In this document: positions 47,001-60,593 of the stretch, one piece after another
How positions within the stretch are numbered: the stretch's first letter is position 1
Layout: every line of letters starts with the position of its first letter
Assembly (NCBI GenBank): GCA_028671895.1
Contig: JAPMAC010000231.1
Location: 12,984,001-13,048,000, forward strand
DNA: 64,000 nucleotides
DNA from: Oenanthe sinensis
Lineage: Eukaryota; Streptophyta; Magnoliopsida; Apiales; Apiaceae
Direction of reading: 5' to 3'
Translations under genes and position numbers: made by a program
Notes under the pieces: generated by a model
The model's input: only the letters and a program-made list of their open reading frames with translations
Database searches by the model: none
Told to the model about the DNA's origin: nothing

Positions 47001-50000
47001 ATCTTGCTAAATGCCTGTTTTGTCCAGATTTTTTAGGGTTAATAGCTAAGTCTAATCGATTTCGTATTTGAAGAACAAGTAACAAAGTAGTAAGACAAGT
47101 GCAAAAAAGTAAACCAAAGAACAAGAACACAAGGTTTTGGTGACGCGGAAAACCCATGTGAAAGGGTAAAAACCGCTGGTGGGATGTGCCCAACCAAGAA
47201 TATCCACTAGAATGATGATGCCAATCAGTTACAAGTGATTAAAAACAAGATACAAGTACAAAATATCTTATACATCTAGTGCAGTTCGTACTCGTCAGCT
47301 GTATGTATCTACTCGTCGGCTGTCTGTATCTACTCGTCGGCTGAATAAAGAAATAAAAGTGTAGTAGATGAGTTAGAGGCTAGGAGTCCCTTTTCTCTGC
47401 ATTCTTAGATGTATTTATAGGTGAATATAGTCATCCTCCCATTACTAATCTTCAGGTAACAGCCTTGATCACGTGCCTTGATTGTAGGGAGAAGTTGCTA
47501 GTTTATCTCCTAAATTTTAGGAGTCGTCGGTCGACGGGTTGATTTGGTCAGCTCCCATCAGTGTATTGTATACTCGTCAGCTGTTCTTTTGTTCCTATTT
47601 TCATGGAGCCACTTGCTCATCACGTTTCTTGATATTAGGGATGCTTATCCTTATCTTCCCCAAGCATTTGAATTATTGTTGAAAATGGACTCTATCTCTT
47701 CCTTAATTTTCGGCCGTCAGGTACTTCAGGATTTACCCGTCGAGACTTGGTCTATTCGTCAGTTATTAATTAAGGCAATTAATTAACCTGTCGGACGCCT
47801 AACGATCTTCACCCGTCATGTTGTTTATATACTCAATACAAACTTGGACATATAAAATTCTGGTACAAACAATGCCCTCATCGTAATAAACACCTTGGAC
47901 TAAGGGGGATCAGGAAATCCCTTTTGGTAACCCCCTCTTTGATCCTTGCAGCCTTCCTTAATGCATGCATGTACTTGGTTAATACTTGGGTACGTATTTC
48001 TGTGTGTGTTCCTAAGTTGCCAGATGTCGTTTATAATTGAGAAGATTTGGTGTTTTCACCACACAAATTGATGATGATTTCAAGTCATGTAGATGTTTAT
48101 GTCACAACTACTTATTTTATCTCCATCCACTAGACATTATATATATACATGTCTGCTTAACCGCTATCGATGTTTCTACTAATCCTTTTTAATGTGTTCG
48201 TCTTGGTATCTGCTGAAGGATGAGGCTTTTGTTTTTTTTACATGTTCTATCTATATAGGATGAGGCATTTTTGAATGTGTTTACATTGATTTTTACATGT
48301 ATCACAGTTTTGCTGATGTGCTTGCATTTGTTTGTGTGAATATATATATATATATATATTTATATGCAACTGCTGGAATATATGGATTAAATTCGCATTC
48401 CTTCATTACCAGAAACCTAAAGATGTAGCAGATGATGACGACGAAATTGTAGAAGTTAACCTGATGAGTGCTGTTACTTTTGTCATAACAGCATCTGTTT
48501 TTCTGCTGCTGCTATATTTTTTCATGTCGACGTCGTTCGTCTGGGTGTTGATTATACTTTTCAGCATTGGTGGTGTTCAGGTATGTTTATGTTTAATTAT
48601 TAGTATATGTACTACTTATCTTTTAGCCCCTATCTGGAACTTCAAAGAATTCTTGGTTAGAGTACTTCCCCGGTGTAATTGTTTGAAGGACCTTCATTCA
48701 TAGTCCTTTTTGTTCTAAATTCTAGAACTGTGAAACGAGTTATATATATAGTTCTGTTAATATTTTCACGTTCAGAAAAAATATAATAGGGGTGGTAAAT
48801 AAATGTATCTATAATTTGCACATACATATACAAGGGAGAGTATACCCCGTTGGACACATTTGTATAAAATAATTAAATATATTATATGTATTCAAAAAAG
48901 TTCTCAAATCTACAAAAATTTAATAGAAAGTTTTTATAACAAATATCAATAAAAATATAATATAAAAATATATTTACTTAAATATTATTCAATTGATGCA
49001 CTGTTATATCCTAGTAATTTGTAGTAGGAAATATTAACTGACTAACACACTAATGTCAATTCTATGATTGTCTTTCTCTCCTGAAATCATTAGTTTTTAA
49101 CATTATAAGACTTGTGTCTTGTGAAGCTACCATGTATGATTAATCGGTAATCGATGATTAATCGAAACATTAATTAGATATAATTTAATTTAAAAAATAA
49201 TAATATATAATTTTATTTAAACACCATCAAATTATGATAAAATTTATATAAAACTTTATCATATATCATTAGTACATATGTATTTAGATATTAAGATTTA
49301 TAAAAAATCACTTATCATTAACATTTAAGTGATTTATATTTAAAAGTCCTTATTTAATAATTAATTTTAGTAGTTATTACATAATATAGATAATTACTAG
49401 AAATTTAAGAAAGTATTTGGGATTTATGAAAAGTTTAAGGTCATACAACTCATATTCATTGTAATTTTTAATATAAATATTTTAATTTTTAGAAATTTTA
49501 ACTTTAAAAAAAATTAATTTGACCATTTTTTTACCATTTTAACCTATTTTTCCCGTTTCGCCCCCATTTTTGACCAGTTTGCAAAAAAAAATATTTGACC
49601 TGATTCCCGCTTAATCTAGGTCTGCCGATTTTTAGAACACTACCTACGAAGCTAATGCATCATTTATCATTACATTTTCTTTAACATAGTATTACAAAAA
49701 TAAGATGTTTTTCCACTTTTAGTAATATTCTTATTTATCATTGAATTATTTATCTTGTTAATATTCTGTTTTGGCAAATCAGGGAATGCATTTTTGTATA
49801 ACATCCGTCGTGACAAGGTATACTTCAAACTCAATGTATTTTGAACTGCAGATGAATTAACCGCTTCAACTTTATTTCATATCTGTTTTTTGTTACTGAG
49901 TAGCAAATGGAAACAGCGAAAAGTCAAATTGCCATTATTCGGAAATGCTTCAATTTTCTCTCTGGTGATTTTGGTTTTATGCATAATATTTGCCGGTTTT

Positions 50001-53000
50001 TGGGTTGTAACACGGAAGGAATCATATTCTTGGATTGGCCAAGACATTCTTGTAAGGTTTATCTGATGTGCTTCCTTTTCTGTTCTACCAAATTCCTTTT
50101 ACGATTTTCAGTATGTGATAGTATCAAGACTCTTATTGAAATGATATATCTGTGGGCAGTTACACGACCTAGTACTTCCCTACATTTCTTAGTCCATTAT
50201 AGTTTAGGTATAGAACGATGGTTTTAGAGATAATGCATGCTTGCAAAAATTCTAGTGTTTGTGATAGTGGATATTTCCGGCGAATTCTAGATAAGTAAGA
50301 AAATTTTGTAAAATCCTCTATAATATATACTAGGTAATATCCAGTGATTTGCTTCTTAATATATGTTATGTTATTTATTTTTTTAACATATATTTTTTAA
50401 CTTATATTTGCTTTTGTTGTAAAAAGTTATTTAAATTAGAATAGTTATGTGTTTCAATTAAAATAGGTGTTTAAATTATAATTAATATCCAACTGCCATA
50501 AAATCAATTTTCTTTCCTTCAAAAATAATAAATATCAATACACAAAGATAAACATATACTATGAAATTTAGTAACAATAATAGGTCAAAATCACTTTACC
50601 AACCAATATTCATTAAACAATTAAAAAATCATTTGGTTGACATACAAATATTTAGGAAGTTAAATTTCATGGGAAGTAGCAAATTATAATATTGTTTTCT
50701 TAACACTTATGTAGGAAATGTAATTAAAATTCTCACACAATGCATTAAGTAACTTTCCCACCCTTCTCTTGGTGACTTGCGGTTCTTATAGGAAATGTAT
50801 TTTCCAAACATAAATTAAATGTCAAGCCATTGTAACATTGAGGGGAATTAAATAACCATTTGCAACCAAACAAGTACTAAGTACAAAGAAAAATTATGAG
50901 AATCAATTAATCATAATAAGAAACTATTAAGAATATTTAATTAACTTTATTTTTATCCTAGGATATAAATTAACTATACATAATTAATTAATAATATTAA
51001 TGAGACAATTAAAAACTTACAATAAATAGTAATAATAATAATAATAATAATACATTATATTAATAATATATATTACCTTATTCTTCAACAAATTTCTAAT
51101 TATTATTTTCCAACAATAAATAAATAAAAATAATGAATAAGATAATAAAATTAAAACAACAATAAGACAAGTAATAAAAAATTATAATAATATGGACTTA
51201 TTAAATAGAGTAGACGAAGTAAATTTGTAAATATGTGTTTGATTTTCTAATTTAAGATAAATAAATAATTAATTATTTAATACAAATCACCAAATTTAAC
51301 ATTTAAGTTACTGGTTTTTTTGTTCAAGTCATTAGTATTCTACTATTCTATGTTATCTTCAGCATAACTTCTCCATTATTAGGGATATTGATACCCAATT
51401 TTTTTATTTAAAAAAGAACCATTAAGGGGTTTATTGAAGGGTGATTTTGGAGTAGAATTACTGAGGACAACCAGTGTTAGATAGATGCTCTCCACGGTGG
51501 TCATGAAAGAGGAAGGTGAGGGAGTTCTCTAGAAAGAGAGAGCAAATATGAAAGTATGGGGAAGGGGAGTTCAGAGAATTATGGACGCTCTCTAAAAGTT
51601 TAGCTAGAAACACTAATTGCTGGCTCAAAATTAGACTTAAAAAACTAGGTTGAATTATGCACAAAAAACACGCACATTGTTTGTCAAAGAAGAGAATTGG
51701 GAAATTACTTAGAATATATTATGAATTATAAGTCTTGCTACAATGTGCTGGTTACATTATATAATAGTTGTAGAATATTTTAGATGATAAGTCTATACGA
51801 TAAGTCTGCATAGATTTATCGTACTCATAATAAATGTGAATACATGAACCTATGAATGAATATAATTATCTTCTGGAATTTTTTAAAGTTTACACAATAT
51901 TTCAACACTTCCCCGTTGTGTGAACTTCGGAGACCTGGCCAAGTTATATTCTTACAATGATAGTGAACCTCAATACGCTTAGTCTCCACTTTATACCAAT
52001 CAACACTTCCATTAGATTTACACTTCACTTTATAAACCCATTTGCTAGATTTTGGTTTGAATCCCTTAGGCTTGGAAACTAGATCTCATGTACCCTTCTT
52101 ATGAAGTGCTGATATTTCTTCCTCCATAGCAGATTCTCAATTTGGACTTCATTTAGAATCCTCGTATGATAATGGTTCAGATTCATTAAACAGGCCTGCA
52201 AAAAAACATTCCGTAATTTTATCATAATCAGCTCCTATAGTGTAGTCCTTGTATCTTTCATTCCTCCTGCACGTTCTTTGTGATCTTCAAGGTAGCTGAT
52301 CACTACCTTGAACCCTATCATTTGCTTCATGAGTTGTTTCACTTTCACTTTCATTTCCAGACATATTATGAGGTACACTTGGACTTGGAAGACTTTCTTT
52401 GTCATGTACATCTTCATTTTCATTGTTTAACGCATCTGCAAGTTGTGTTAATATAGAGTGCACATAGTAGGATGTTGTTTCATTAAAGACAACATCATTG
52501 GACGTCATAACTTTGAGTGTATCAGGATCCATATATCTCCAACCTTTTCTTTCAGGATCGTAGCCCACAAACACACATTTATTTTCATTTGCATCCATTT
52601 TAGCATGTAGCTGATCAGAAACATGGACATAGCATATAGAGCCAAAAATTATGAAATATGAGACAAAAGGTTCCTCCTTATAAAGAAGTTCAAATGGAGT
52701 TTTCATGTTTGATAACTTTTGAGGTCAATCGATTTATCACATGATAAGAACATAACATAGCTTTTTCTCATAACTCTTGAGAAATTTTTTTTGAATGCAT
52801 CCAACTTCTACTTATCTCTTGTAAATGTCTTAATTTTCGTTCAACAACTCCATTTTTCTACGAGGTTCTTGGACACGTCAGTTGTCTTCTTATTCCATAT
52901 CTCTCACGGAAATCAAATCAACAAATTTATTGGATATAAATTATCCTCCATTATCAGTTCACAAACACCTGATTCGTCTTCAAAGCTCCCCATCAATCTT

Positions 53001-55329
53001 TCTCTTAAATTGCTAGAAGATTAGGAATGTATCAGATTTTTCTTTCATGAAGAACACCCATGAAAATCTTGTATAAACGTCAACAATAACTAGCATATAA
53101 CGAAGGCCACTATAACTTGCTGCATTGTTTATTAATAAATCAGAATGGATCGACTACAAAGGTTTTGTAGTTTTGATTGAAGATTTTTCAAATGGAAGAT
53201 GACATGTTTTACTATATTGACAACCTTCACAACTACTCAATGATAAAAATTTCCCAAGTTAGGCGATCTATTAACAATATTGTTTGCTGAAATGTTTTTG
53301 AACTTATCATAACTGACATGAGCCAAACGGGCATGCCACAAAGAAGCTTTATCTTGTCGGCTTAATTTCTCCACAGAAACTTCACTTGCCAACAAAACAT
53401 AAAGAGAATTAACTCTTTTCCCTTTCAATATTGTATCAGCCTCCATGCTTTGAACATTTTCTAAAATCTTAACATCATTCTGACAAAATAAATCATATAT
53501 ACCAGAATTTGTAAGTTGAGAAACAAAAATTAGATTTTTAGTCATACCAGAAACATGGTATATACTGGTAACATTTACAAGTCCTTCAATTGCCTTCACT
53601 TGACATTCCCTCCTTGTTTTGAGAAATGCGCATTTTCCTCTACAAATCTTAATCTACGAAACTTCTTTATATGTCTAAGTTTGCCACACCTGTTACATAT
53701 CATCTTCTTTTTAACTTCGTATTGAGAATTTTCTATATTCATCTCTTTTTGTTTAAAATTATTTCCTGACCAGCTTCTGCGTTCATTTGAATCTTTGAGT
53801 CTTCATTACTCTGCACTGGAACTCTAAAATTTCCAATCAACTGCTCATATTGGATTATTTTACTCCGAGCTCTTTTAATTGTTATGCCTTTATTTTCTAA
53901 CAAAATATGCCTCGTCATTTTCTGATATTGAAGCTTTTGCCATCACTAGGGCTTCTTGATTAGTAAGAAGATTCTCCAACTCGACGATTCTAGGTCGATT
54001 TACCCATCCTTGAATGGATGTCAACAACGAGGTGAACTCCTTCTTTATGCCACGAATAAGATATATGTGTATCCGTGCCTCGTTAATAGGCTCATCCGGA
54101 TTTAATTCTGAAATCTCGGCAAATAAATTATTAACCTTTTGAAAATATTGAGCAATTGACATGTTCTCTTGATTTGCATTAGCCAACTCGTTCTCCAATA
54201 ACTGAATTTTGGCCGTGTTCTTCTTAATAAAAAGGTTCTCCAATATATCCCACACATCCTTTGGTGTCTCTTTGTCTCAGATGTGATCAATTAAATCCTT
54301 GTGGATGGAACCGTGCAAAGGAAACAATGTTTTCCCTCACTTTATTTTCCCCTTCCTTCTGGCTTCAAAATTCTCAATCGGAGGTAACTCAGTATATCCT
54401 TCATCAATGAAATCCCAAAAATCTTGCCCTTGCATATACGCTTTCATACATATCTTCTGATGCTGTTAATTATTGTTAGTCAGCTTCTTCATGCCAAATT
54501 GATTCAATGATTCACCATTGATATCCATTGAACAAGTTTTTTTTACTAGTCCTTGTCGTGAGCAGCCTCCACAGAATATGACAGCTGACACAACCTGGCT
54601 CTGATACCAAGTTGAGAGAATTATGGACATTCTTTAAACTATAGTTAGAAATATTAATTGTAGGCCCAGGATCAGACTTTACAAATTAAGCAGAATTATG
54701 CACAGAAAATACCCACACACACTGTTGTTTATCGCATAAGAGAACTAAGAAATTAGTTAGAATATATTCTAAATTCTAAAATTTTATTTGCTATAATATG
54801 CGTGGTATATTATATAGTTGGTGTAAAATATTCTACATGATAAGACTTTATGATAAGTTTGGATAGATTCATAGTCCTTATAATAAATGTGAATCCATGA
54901 ATGCGTATGATTATCTTTTAGAAACTTCAAGATATTTGCACAATATTTCAAGGAGGGAGAGATCTGAAAGTGGACTGGAAGAACTAAAGAGAGAAATGAA
55001 TATTAAAATATTAATATGTACATCTATGCTATATTAGTAAAGTCAAAAAAATAAAAGTTTGACGGTAGATTATCTATACATGTATAAAGCCCATGCATCG
55101 CTATATATGCATAAAAGTTAAATGAGTGCCTGAGATTTTATTAGATTAACAAAATTTAGTATCCGAGACTTATTCTTGGTTTTGATTTAAACACTCACAT
55201 GTTGATACTATATTATTAAATTCGGTACATTAAAAATTTTCGTCTGTTGGTACTTGGCTTGCCACGACCCTTAACTATATCATGTTCATATATTAAATAG
55301 AATATGCTTATATGATATATATATATATA

Positions 55330-55362
<33 letters not shown>

Positions 55363-58300
55363 TAAATATAATTGTACTTATTTTATCTCATCTTTACGGG
55401 TCCAAGCAATATATATATCTAAATAAAATAAAATTTAAATTTGTTACAAGTTTAGGAGTTATACATATTTGCAAAGAAATGTAGTGGTGAATGCTTAATA
55501 AAAATGTGTGCATAAAAAATCTTCTAATTGTTGTCTAGTAAACTCAACAATCGGTAGGAACAAGGCATATATAGTACAATATATGTCTTTATCAGGGCGA
55601 CGATGTGTTATCGACGGCTAAGCGACTTAGGGCCCCCAAATTTATAGCCTTATATATATTTATAAATATTTGTAATAAAAATATTATGATTTTTTAATAG
55701 AGTTGAGGAATATTTATAATATTATAATAAATATAAAATTTGTTAGACTTTATTTTTTATTTACAATATTTTTTAATAATTTATTTTATTTAAAAACATA
55801 ATTTAATAATTTTAATGTTTATTGAAGTACATAAAGGGCCCAATTTTAAAATTTTACACAGACCCCGAAAATATTTGTTGCACCCCCTGATCTTCATTAT
55901 TAAATTTTCATTTTACCTATACTTTTAGTGTTAATGTGCTGATAGATAATAATGCAATATTTCATAATACCCCACTTATTTCATATTTGTCTTTACTTTT
56001 CACTTGATACGTGGTGTTTCTTCTTAAGATGACTTTCTTCTTAACAGGGTATCGGTTTGATGATAACGGTTTTGCAGCTGGCTCAGTTACCTAATATAAA
56101 GGTAGCTCAGTAATATATCCCTCCTTCCTCTTCTACTATTCTTTTGAGGGGGAAATTATCCCTAAATAGTTACTTATATCTTATTTCAATTCATTTTTTT
56201 AACCTATTTTTACATGTTTGACTCTGTCACTTATTTTCAATTTTATTTGACTATTTGAGACAGTGATTAGGAGCAAACATGAAAATAAGTTATATAATTA
56301 AATATTTCTTAAAATATGTGCATTTTCAAAAGGGTCAATGAGAGTTTTTTTTTAAATCATAGTTTACATAATTTCTGGATTCTATTGGTTTTATCAGGTT
56401 GCTACTGCACTTCTTTGTTGTGCTTTCTGTTATGACATCTTTTGGGTTTTTGTGTCTCCTTTGATATTCGGTGACAGCGTTATGGTTTCGGTAAGTATCA
56501 GTTTCTCCAATTATGCCTATATTACTCTCTCACCAAAAGCACTTATGTGAATTCATGAATTATTTATGTGTTTATCGTGAAACCGCCAAGAAATATGTCC
56601 TTACTTTAAAATTTTAGATATACATGTCTTTTCGTAAACTAGAACTTAGATGTTGCTATTATATGTCCAACATGTTTTTTATTACAAAACACAACAAATT
56701 CAATGCACTCTTAAAGCCCTTTGTTGATATGCATATATGTTCACAGTTAGCAACTATATGTTGTTAGGACATCAGTGTAGGGTCAGCAGAGTATTTGATA
56801 ACAGAGATGCAAATAAAAATCCGTTCAATCTGATCCCAAAAAAATTTGAAAATCCGAAAAAGTCCAATTCAGGTCCGATCCGGTCCGCGGGTCCGAACGG
56901 ATCACATATTTTTTAGAAAACTTATGCCCGATCTGATTCAGAAAAAATCTGAATTTAGGCCTGACGCAAAAAAATCCGTATTTAGACCCGATTCAGATAA
57001 AAATTTGGTCCAGCTCGGATTAAGCAAGTTCAGCCCGTTTTTTTATTGATTTTGTTTGGATATTTCAAAAAAATTAGATAAAATTTTGAATATATTAAAA
57101 TTTTATTTATCTTCATAAAAATATTGAATTAAATATCTAATAAAAGTATAAATATTCCATGAAATATTAAAAATACTTTATAAAAAAAATTAGATTAGAT
57201 ATATAAATAAAAATATTAATATTTAAATATTAATAAAAAAATCCAGTCTGGCCCGGTCCGCGGCCTAAAATGGGAAAACTATTTTACTTCAAAATTCGGC
57301 CCGACCTGACCCGATTTTGACAAAAGTCCAGCCCGATCCAATTCAAAAAAATTTCAGATTTTTTATAATCCGATATGGGTTTTGGGCATCTGCATGTGAT
57401 AACATACTCTATATTATATTTGAATGAGTACGATTAAAATATAATAGCATAGTTATACATGAGAAAAAATATTATATAAATATTACTTTTATATAATATA
57501 AAATTAGAATAAAAAACATTTAACTTAAAAATATTTTATTATATTATTATTTTAATGTATTTATTACTATGCAATGTCTAATTGTATATTATAACAATTA
57601 CTTAACTTGTTACTATAACTTAATTTTATATTATATATTTTAGAATATTAATATTTTTATTTTAAAACTAACCTATATATATACTAGATTACACGAGTGC
57701 AATGCAGGAGATTCTTTTAAAATTCTATAATATTTTATTTATATGCTTCTGTATTTGTCCAGCAATTAATATATTGACATATAATCTGAATTACTATCGT
57801 AATGTGAAAATATATTTAAAAAACGTGGTGTAAATTAATTATAATGGTTCCCTCATGAATTATATTATTATTATCGGTAATTGTTAGACAAATGTTAGAA
57901 TTAAAAATATGACAAAGTTATTTTTCTTTTGATAGTTAAATGAGTTCAGTAATAAAATATTTCTTTAAATTTCCTCTCATATTTGTTTTAATATTATTTA
58001 ATGTATAAAAATATTATTATACTGTTAGTCATGTTAATTAGTTTATACTATAAAATTGGTATTACCCAGTCCAAAATTATATAATATTAACATAAATCTT
58101 TTAATTTTAATAAGATTCATAAAATATAAAATAAATTATAATAATTTCTCAATTGATAGGTCCAAACCCAATTGTATTTACGGTTAAAAATATAAATGTT
58201 TAGTTATATAACTGGAATTGAACCTTAAACCTAATATTTTAGATGTTAAATTATAGAAATTCTTTAATACTTACATTTGACGTTTCTCATGTATTTAGTT

Positions 58301-60593
58301 TCGAATCCAACTATTATTATCAGTTTGGTCACAAATTTTAAATGTGATTGAATATTCTCACTCATTTCTTTTTCTTTAAATTGAGCATTCCATCAATTTT
58401 TCAATGACAATTTTATAATAATGATATACATCCCTCCATTCGGAAAAATATCCTTAAAATAACACTATTATTTCTCTTTCACCCGTGGTTATTATAATAT
58501 ATACTTGTTGGGGCTCTGTTCATGCCTGTATACCTGTTACAATCACTCTACATACTCCTATATGTGAGTGTATGTAATTTAGTTGAATTTTCGTCTTTCT
58601 CACATATTTGCAATTCTTGTTGTATATAGCCCTCGCAAATTTTCATATGTTATATGTAGGTTGCCAAAGGAGATAATAGTGGTGGCGAATCCATTCCGAT
58701 GTTATTAAGATCCCCTAAATTTCATAATCCCTTTGGTGGTTATAACATGATTGGTTTCGGAGACATTCTCTTCCCTGGCTTGCTTGTTGCATACTCATTT
58801 AGGTACTTTCATGCTTAAACCTTTTTAGTTGGTACAATAAATTACATGCATGAATTGATTATTTCAGTATCTATATTGACATGACTTTCTCATTGATCCA
58901 TAAATTACTTTAGCTGATGGTACTTGTTGATATCGTTTAGGTTCAAAGAGCACAAGGTCACTTTTAACCTAAATATCCAACACTTAGACCACATGCTCTG
59001 CCATAGCCTTTTCCGCACGAACATTTTTGTTTGGAATCTAATCTAGCAAGGAAGCAGAGGGGCCGTAGAGTGCAAATGGCCCTTTTCTAATTGTAGAGAT
59101 ACTTGGAATAACCTAAACAATGAAGAAAGACCCCTTACTTTCTATTAGTCAAGCGCTAACGAGCAAGTGACAGGGGTCGCTAGGTCCATATATTGGACCT
59201 GGGTCATATAAATATGGATGGTCCAAGAGATCTAAGCATAATGAGTGAGTGACCGGGGTAACTAGGTCCATATAATGGACCTGGCCAAATAAGCAGGGAT
59301 GGTCCAAGAAATATGTACATAATATGCGCCACTTAAATCCTTCTATCTTTCTTTTTCATTGATAAAGGTCATTTTATAAAATGATATAATGGATATGACC
59401 AACAAGGCAAATACTCGACAACTAATAATAGTACTCCAGCTAAACAAAATAATGCCAACTATCTAAAGAAACTAAAAGAGAATTTACACGATAGTACAAT
59501 ACAAGTATTCAAACTATAAATTATGTACATCTATTGTTAATTCAGCATAAAGAGTATTAAGTATTCTTAAGCAGCCAATACAATCTTTTTCGTCCAACTT
59601 CTCCCTCTTTTTATCCTTCCCTAATTAATCCAGCCTGATTTCTGGTGGATTCCTTTCGAATTTGAAAGGCTATCTTGTTTTGTTTATTCGTAGATATGAA
59701 AGTAATTTACATCTATCATCTCCTAATATATATTGTTTCCTGGACTCCTTAATATTTATAGTTATTGTGGCATAAATGTGCAGATTTGACAAAGCAAAGC
59801 AGAAGGGTGTGGGAGATGGATACTTTATTTGGTTGATGGTTGGCTATTCGTGCGGTTTGTATTCCAATTTTATTTTTCTTCCTTTATATATATGATGCCA
59901 ATTATTTCTTCCAGGTACTGTAACCACTAAGTATTGAGAATATCAAGAATGTGTGTAATTAGTGAAAGCATTAGGATTCGGTGGATTTATTTATTACCCT
60001 CTATCATTTGCTACCTATGAAAGGAATAATATATTTGTCATAGATTAGCAATGAGCTCAACCATAATACTTGCAGTTTTTGGAGCTAAACCAACTATAAT
60101 GCTCAATAATACACAGATTTTTTTGTTGTTCTGACGAAAAGTTTGAGAATTAGATGCGATTTTACTTATTCAACCAATGTTGTATATATCAACATATTTT
60201 CACATACATGTTCTATATTCCCGAAGCTTTTTGTTTTTAAATTGTCTGCGACTTAATTGTAAATTTATATGACATTCTCTGCTGCAGGCCTCGTTTGTAC
60301 TTACATAGGTTTGTACTTGATGGATGGACATGGCCAACCAGCTCTCTTGTATCTTGTTCCATCTACACTAGGTCTCGAGCCATATCTATTGCAAGAAGGA
60401 AGATCATTATATTTTGTTGTAGATATTTAATTTTATTTATTTTCTAATCTTATTTTGTGTTCTATTAATGCTTTCACAATGTGGCTCAGGGACAATTGTC
60501 ACATTGGGTATAAAGAGGGGTGAGCTGAAAGAGTTATGGAATTCCACCATAGAGGAAATTTCGCAATCTAAGAAGTCATTAGGAGGAGCCTGA
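44068..60593 (+). CDS. SPPL: Signal peptide peptidase-like intramembrane aspartic protease, 14 exons
   Basis: Exons: 44068-44178, 44945-45103, 45726-45837, 45976-46095, 46391-46548, 48413-48580, 49783-49817, 49904-50051, 56048-56101, 56398-56490, 58660-58802, 59784-59854, 60288-60371, 60490-60593. All junctions are GT-AG, phases agree, and the product is 519 residues, close to plant SPPL proteins with a PA domain. A signal peptide (1-25, cleavage after SHA) and a lumenal protease-associated domain (about 70-175, with cysteines and an NKT glycosylation sequon) precede nine expected membrane segments, the first at about 184-202. All three GxGD-protease signatures are present: YD at 367-368, GFGD at 418-421 and PAL at 475-477. 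Closest by memory to the Arabidopsis SPPL3/SPPL5 group. It should cleave type II membrane peptides in the endomembrane system. Introns 5, 8 and 10 are enlarged (1.9, 6.0 and 2.2 kb), intron 8 by a copia insertion. No defect is seen. Confidence 0.95.
44365..44560. mobile_element. hAT-type MITE in SPPL intron 1 (196 bp)
   Basis: Flanked by a perfect 8-bp duplication ATCTTGAG (44357-44364 and 44561-44568). The left end CAGGGGAGGAACCAA and the right end, read inverted, CATGGCGGAACCAA form imperfect terminal inverted repeats of hAT form. No coding. Confidence 0.85.
47030..47930 (-). mobile_element. Uncharacterised LTR-like insertion in SPPL intron 5
   Basis: A stretch less AT-rich than the intron around it. 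GACGCGGAAAACCCATGTG and the following AAAGGGTAAAAACCGC resemble copia LTR U5 sequence in reverse. It contains a 21-bp tandem repeat (ACTCGTCGGCTGTCTGTATCT type, 47289-47346) and scattered CGTCGG/CGTCAG motifs. Ends and target duplication were not fixed, so the limits are approximate. Confidence 0.35.
48339..48359. repeat. (TA)n microsatellite
   Basis: About ten TA units in intron 5, 54 bp before exon 6. Confidence 0.9.
51030..51051. repeat. (TAA)n microsatellite
   Basis: About seven TAA units in intron 8 of SPPL, inside a 700-bp very AT-rich stretch. Confidence 0.9.
51571..51904 (-). repeat. 3' LTR of intronic copia element (334 bp)
   Basis: Aligns with 54615-54950; the left terminal base pair TG has become TC. 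Confidence 0.8.
51960..54528 (-). pseudogene. gag-pol of intronic copia element, broken
   Basis: Gag begins at the ATG 54528 (MDINGESLNQFGMKKL) and continues in shifted frames; 54255-53890 encodes the UBN2 capsid segment of 121 codons. 53599-53237 holds the pre-integrase domain with LWHARLAHVS. The integrase core (53236-52707) is riddled with stops. 52706-52287 is the integrase C-terminal part with KTPFELLY and an acidic linker. A short RT start (KWVYKVK near 52035) then runs directly into the 3' LTR. Everything from the first RT motif to RNase H is deleted. Confidence 0.82.
54596..54613 (-). other. Primer binding site, tRNA-iMet type
   Basis: The minus strand reads ACTTGGTATCAGAGCCAG beside the 5' LTR. 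Confidence 0.82.
54615..54950 (-). repeat. 5' LTR of intronic copia element (336 bp)
   Basis: Plus-strand ends TGAGAG and ATTTCA; bounded by the primer site. Confidence 0.8.
55314..55362. repeat. Compound (AT)n(GT)n(AT)n microsatellite
   Basis: Alternating AT, GT and AT dinucleotide runs, 49 bp, in SPPL intron 8. Confidence 0.92.
55593..55889. mobile_element. Probable hAT-type MITE in SPPL intron 8 (297 bp)
   Basis: Left end CAGGGCGACG; right end inverted CAGGGGGTGC. Flanking octamers GTCTTTAT and ATCTTCAT agree at 6 of 8 positions. The inner GGGCCCCCAAATTTATA and its inverted counterpart near 55835 extend the symmetry. Confidence 0.55.
56802..57394. mobile_element. Probable hAT-type non-autonomous element in SPPL intron 10 (593 bp)
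   Basis: The ends CAGAGATGC and (inverted) TGCAGATGC are imperfect inverted repeats. Flanking octamers TTTGATAA and TGTGATAA agree at 7 of 8. The arms are rich in GGTCCGATCCGG-like sequence on the left and its complement (CCCGACCTGACCC) on the right, with an AT-rich centre. The 67-codon frame inside is not a gene. Confidence 0.55.
59167..59322. repeat. 82-bp tandem repeat, 2 copies, in SPPL intron 11
   Basis: Copies start at 59167 and 59249; both contain CTAGGTCCATATA, TGGACCTG and GGATGGTCCAAGA. Confidence 0.8.

Larger units (their letters stand above)
51571..54950 (-). mobile_element. Copia deletion derivative in SPPL intron 8 (3.4 kb)
   Basis: Two short LTRs (51571-51904 and 54615-54950) flank gag and part of pol in reverse orientation to the host gene. 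The primer site abuts the right LTR. Reverse transcriptase is reduced to a stub and RNase H is absent. The two LTRs differ at many sites (roughly 80-85% alike by eye), so the insertion is old. The flanks share GGAG but offset by one base, so the target duplication is not certain. Confidence 0.82.

Noticed and set aside
49140..49640. Possible MITE in SPPL intron 6 (TTAATCGGTAATCG and a later CCGCTTAATC)
   Set aside because: Inverted ends do not align over enough bases and no target duplication was found.
51566..54955. Target duplication of the intronic copia element
   Set aside because: GGAGT and AGGAG overlap only when shifted by one base, so I did not annotate it.
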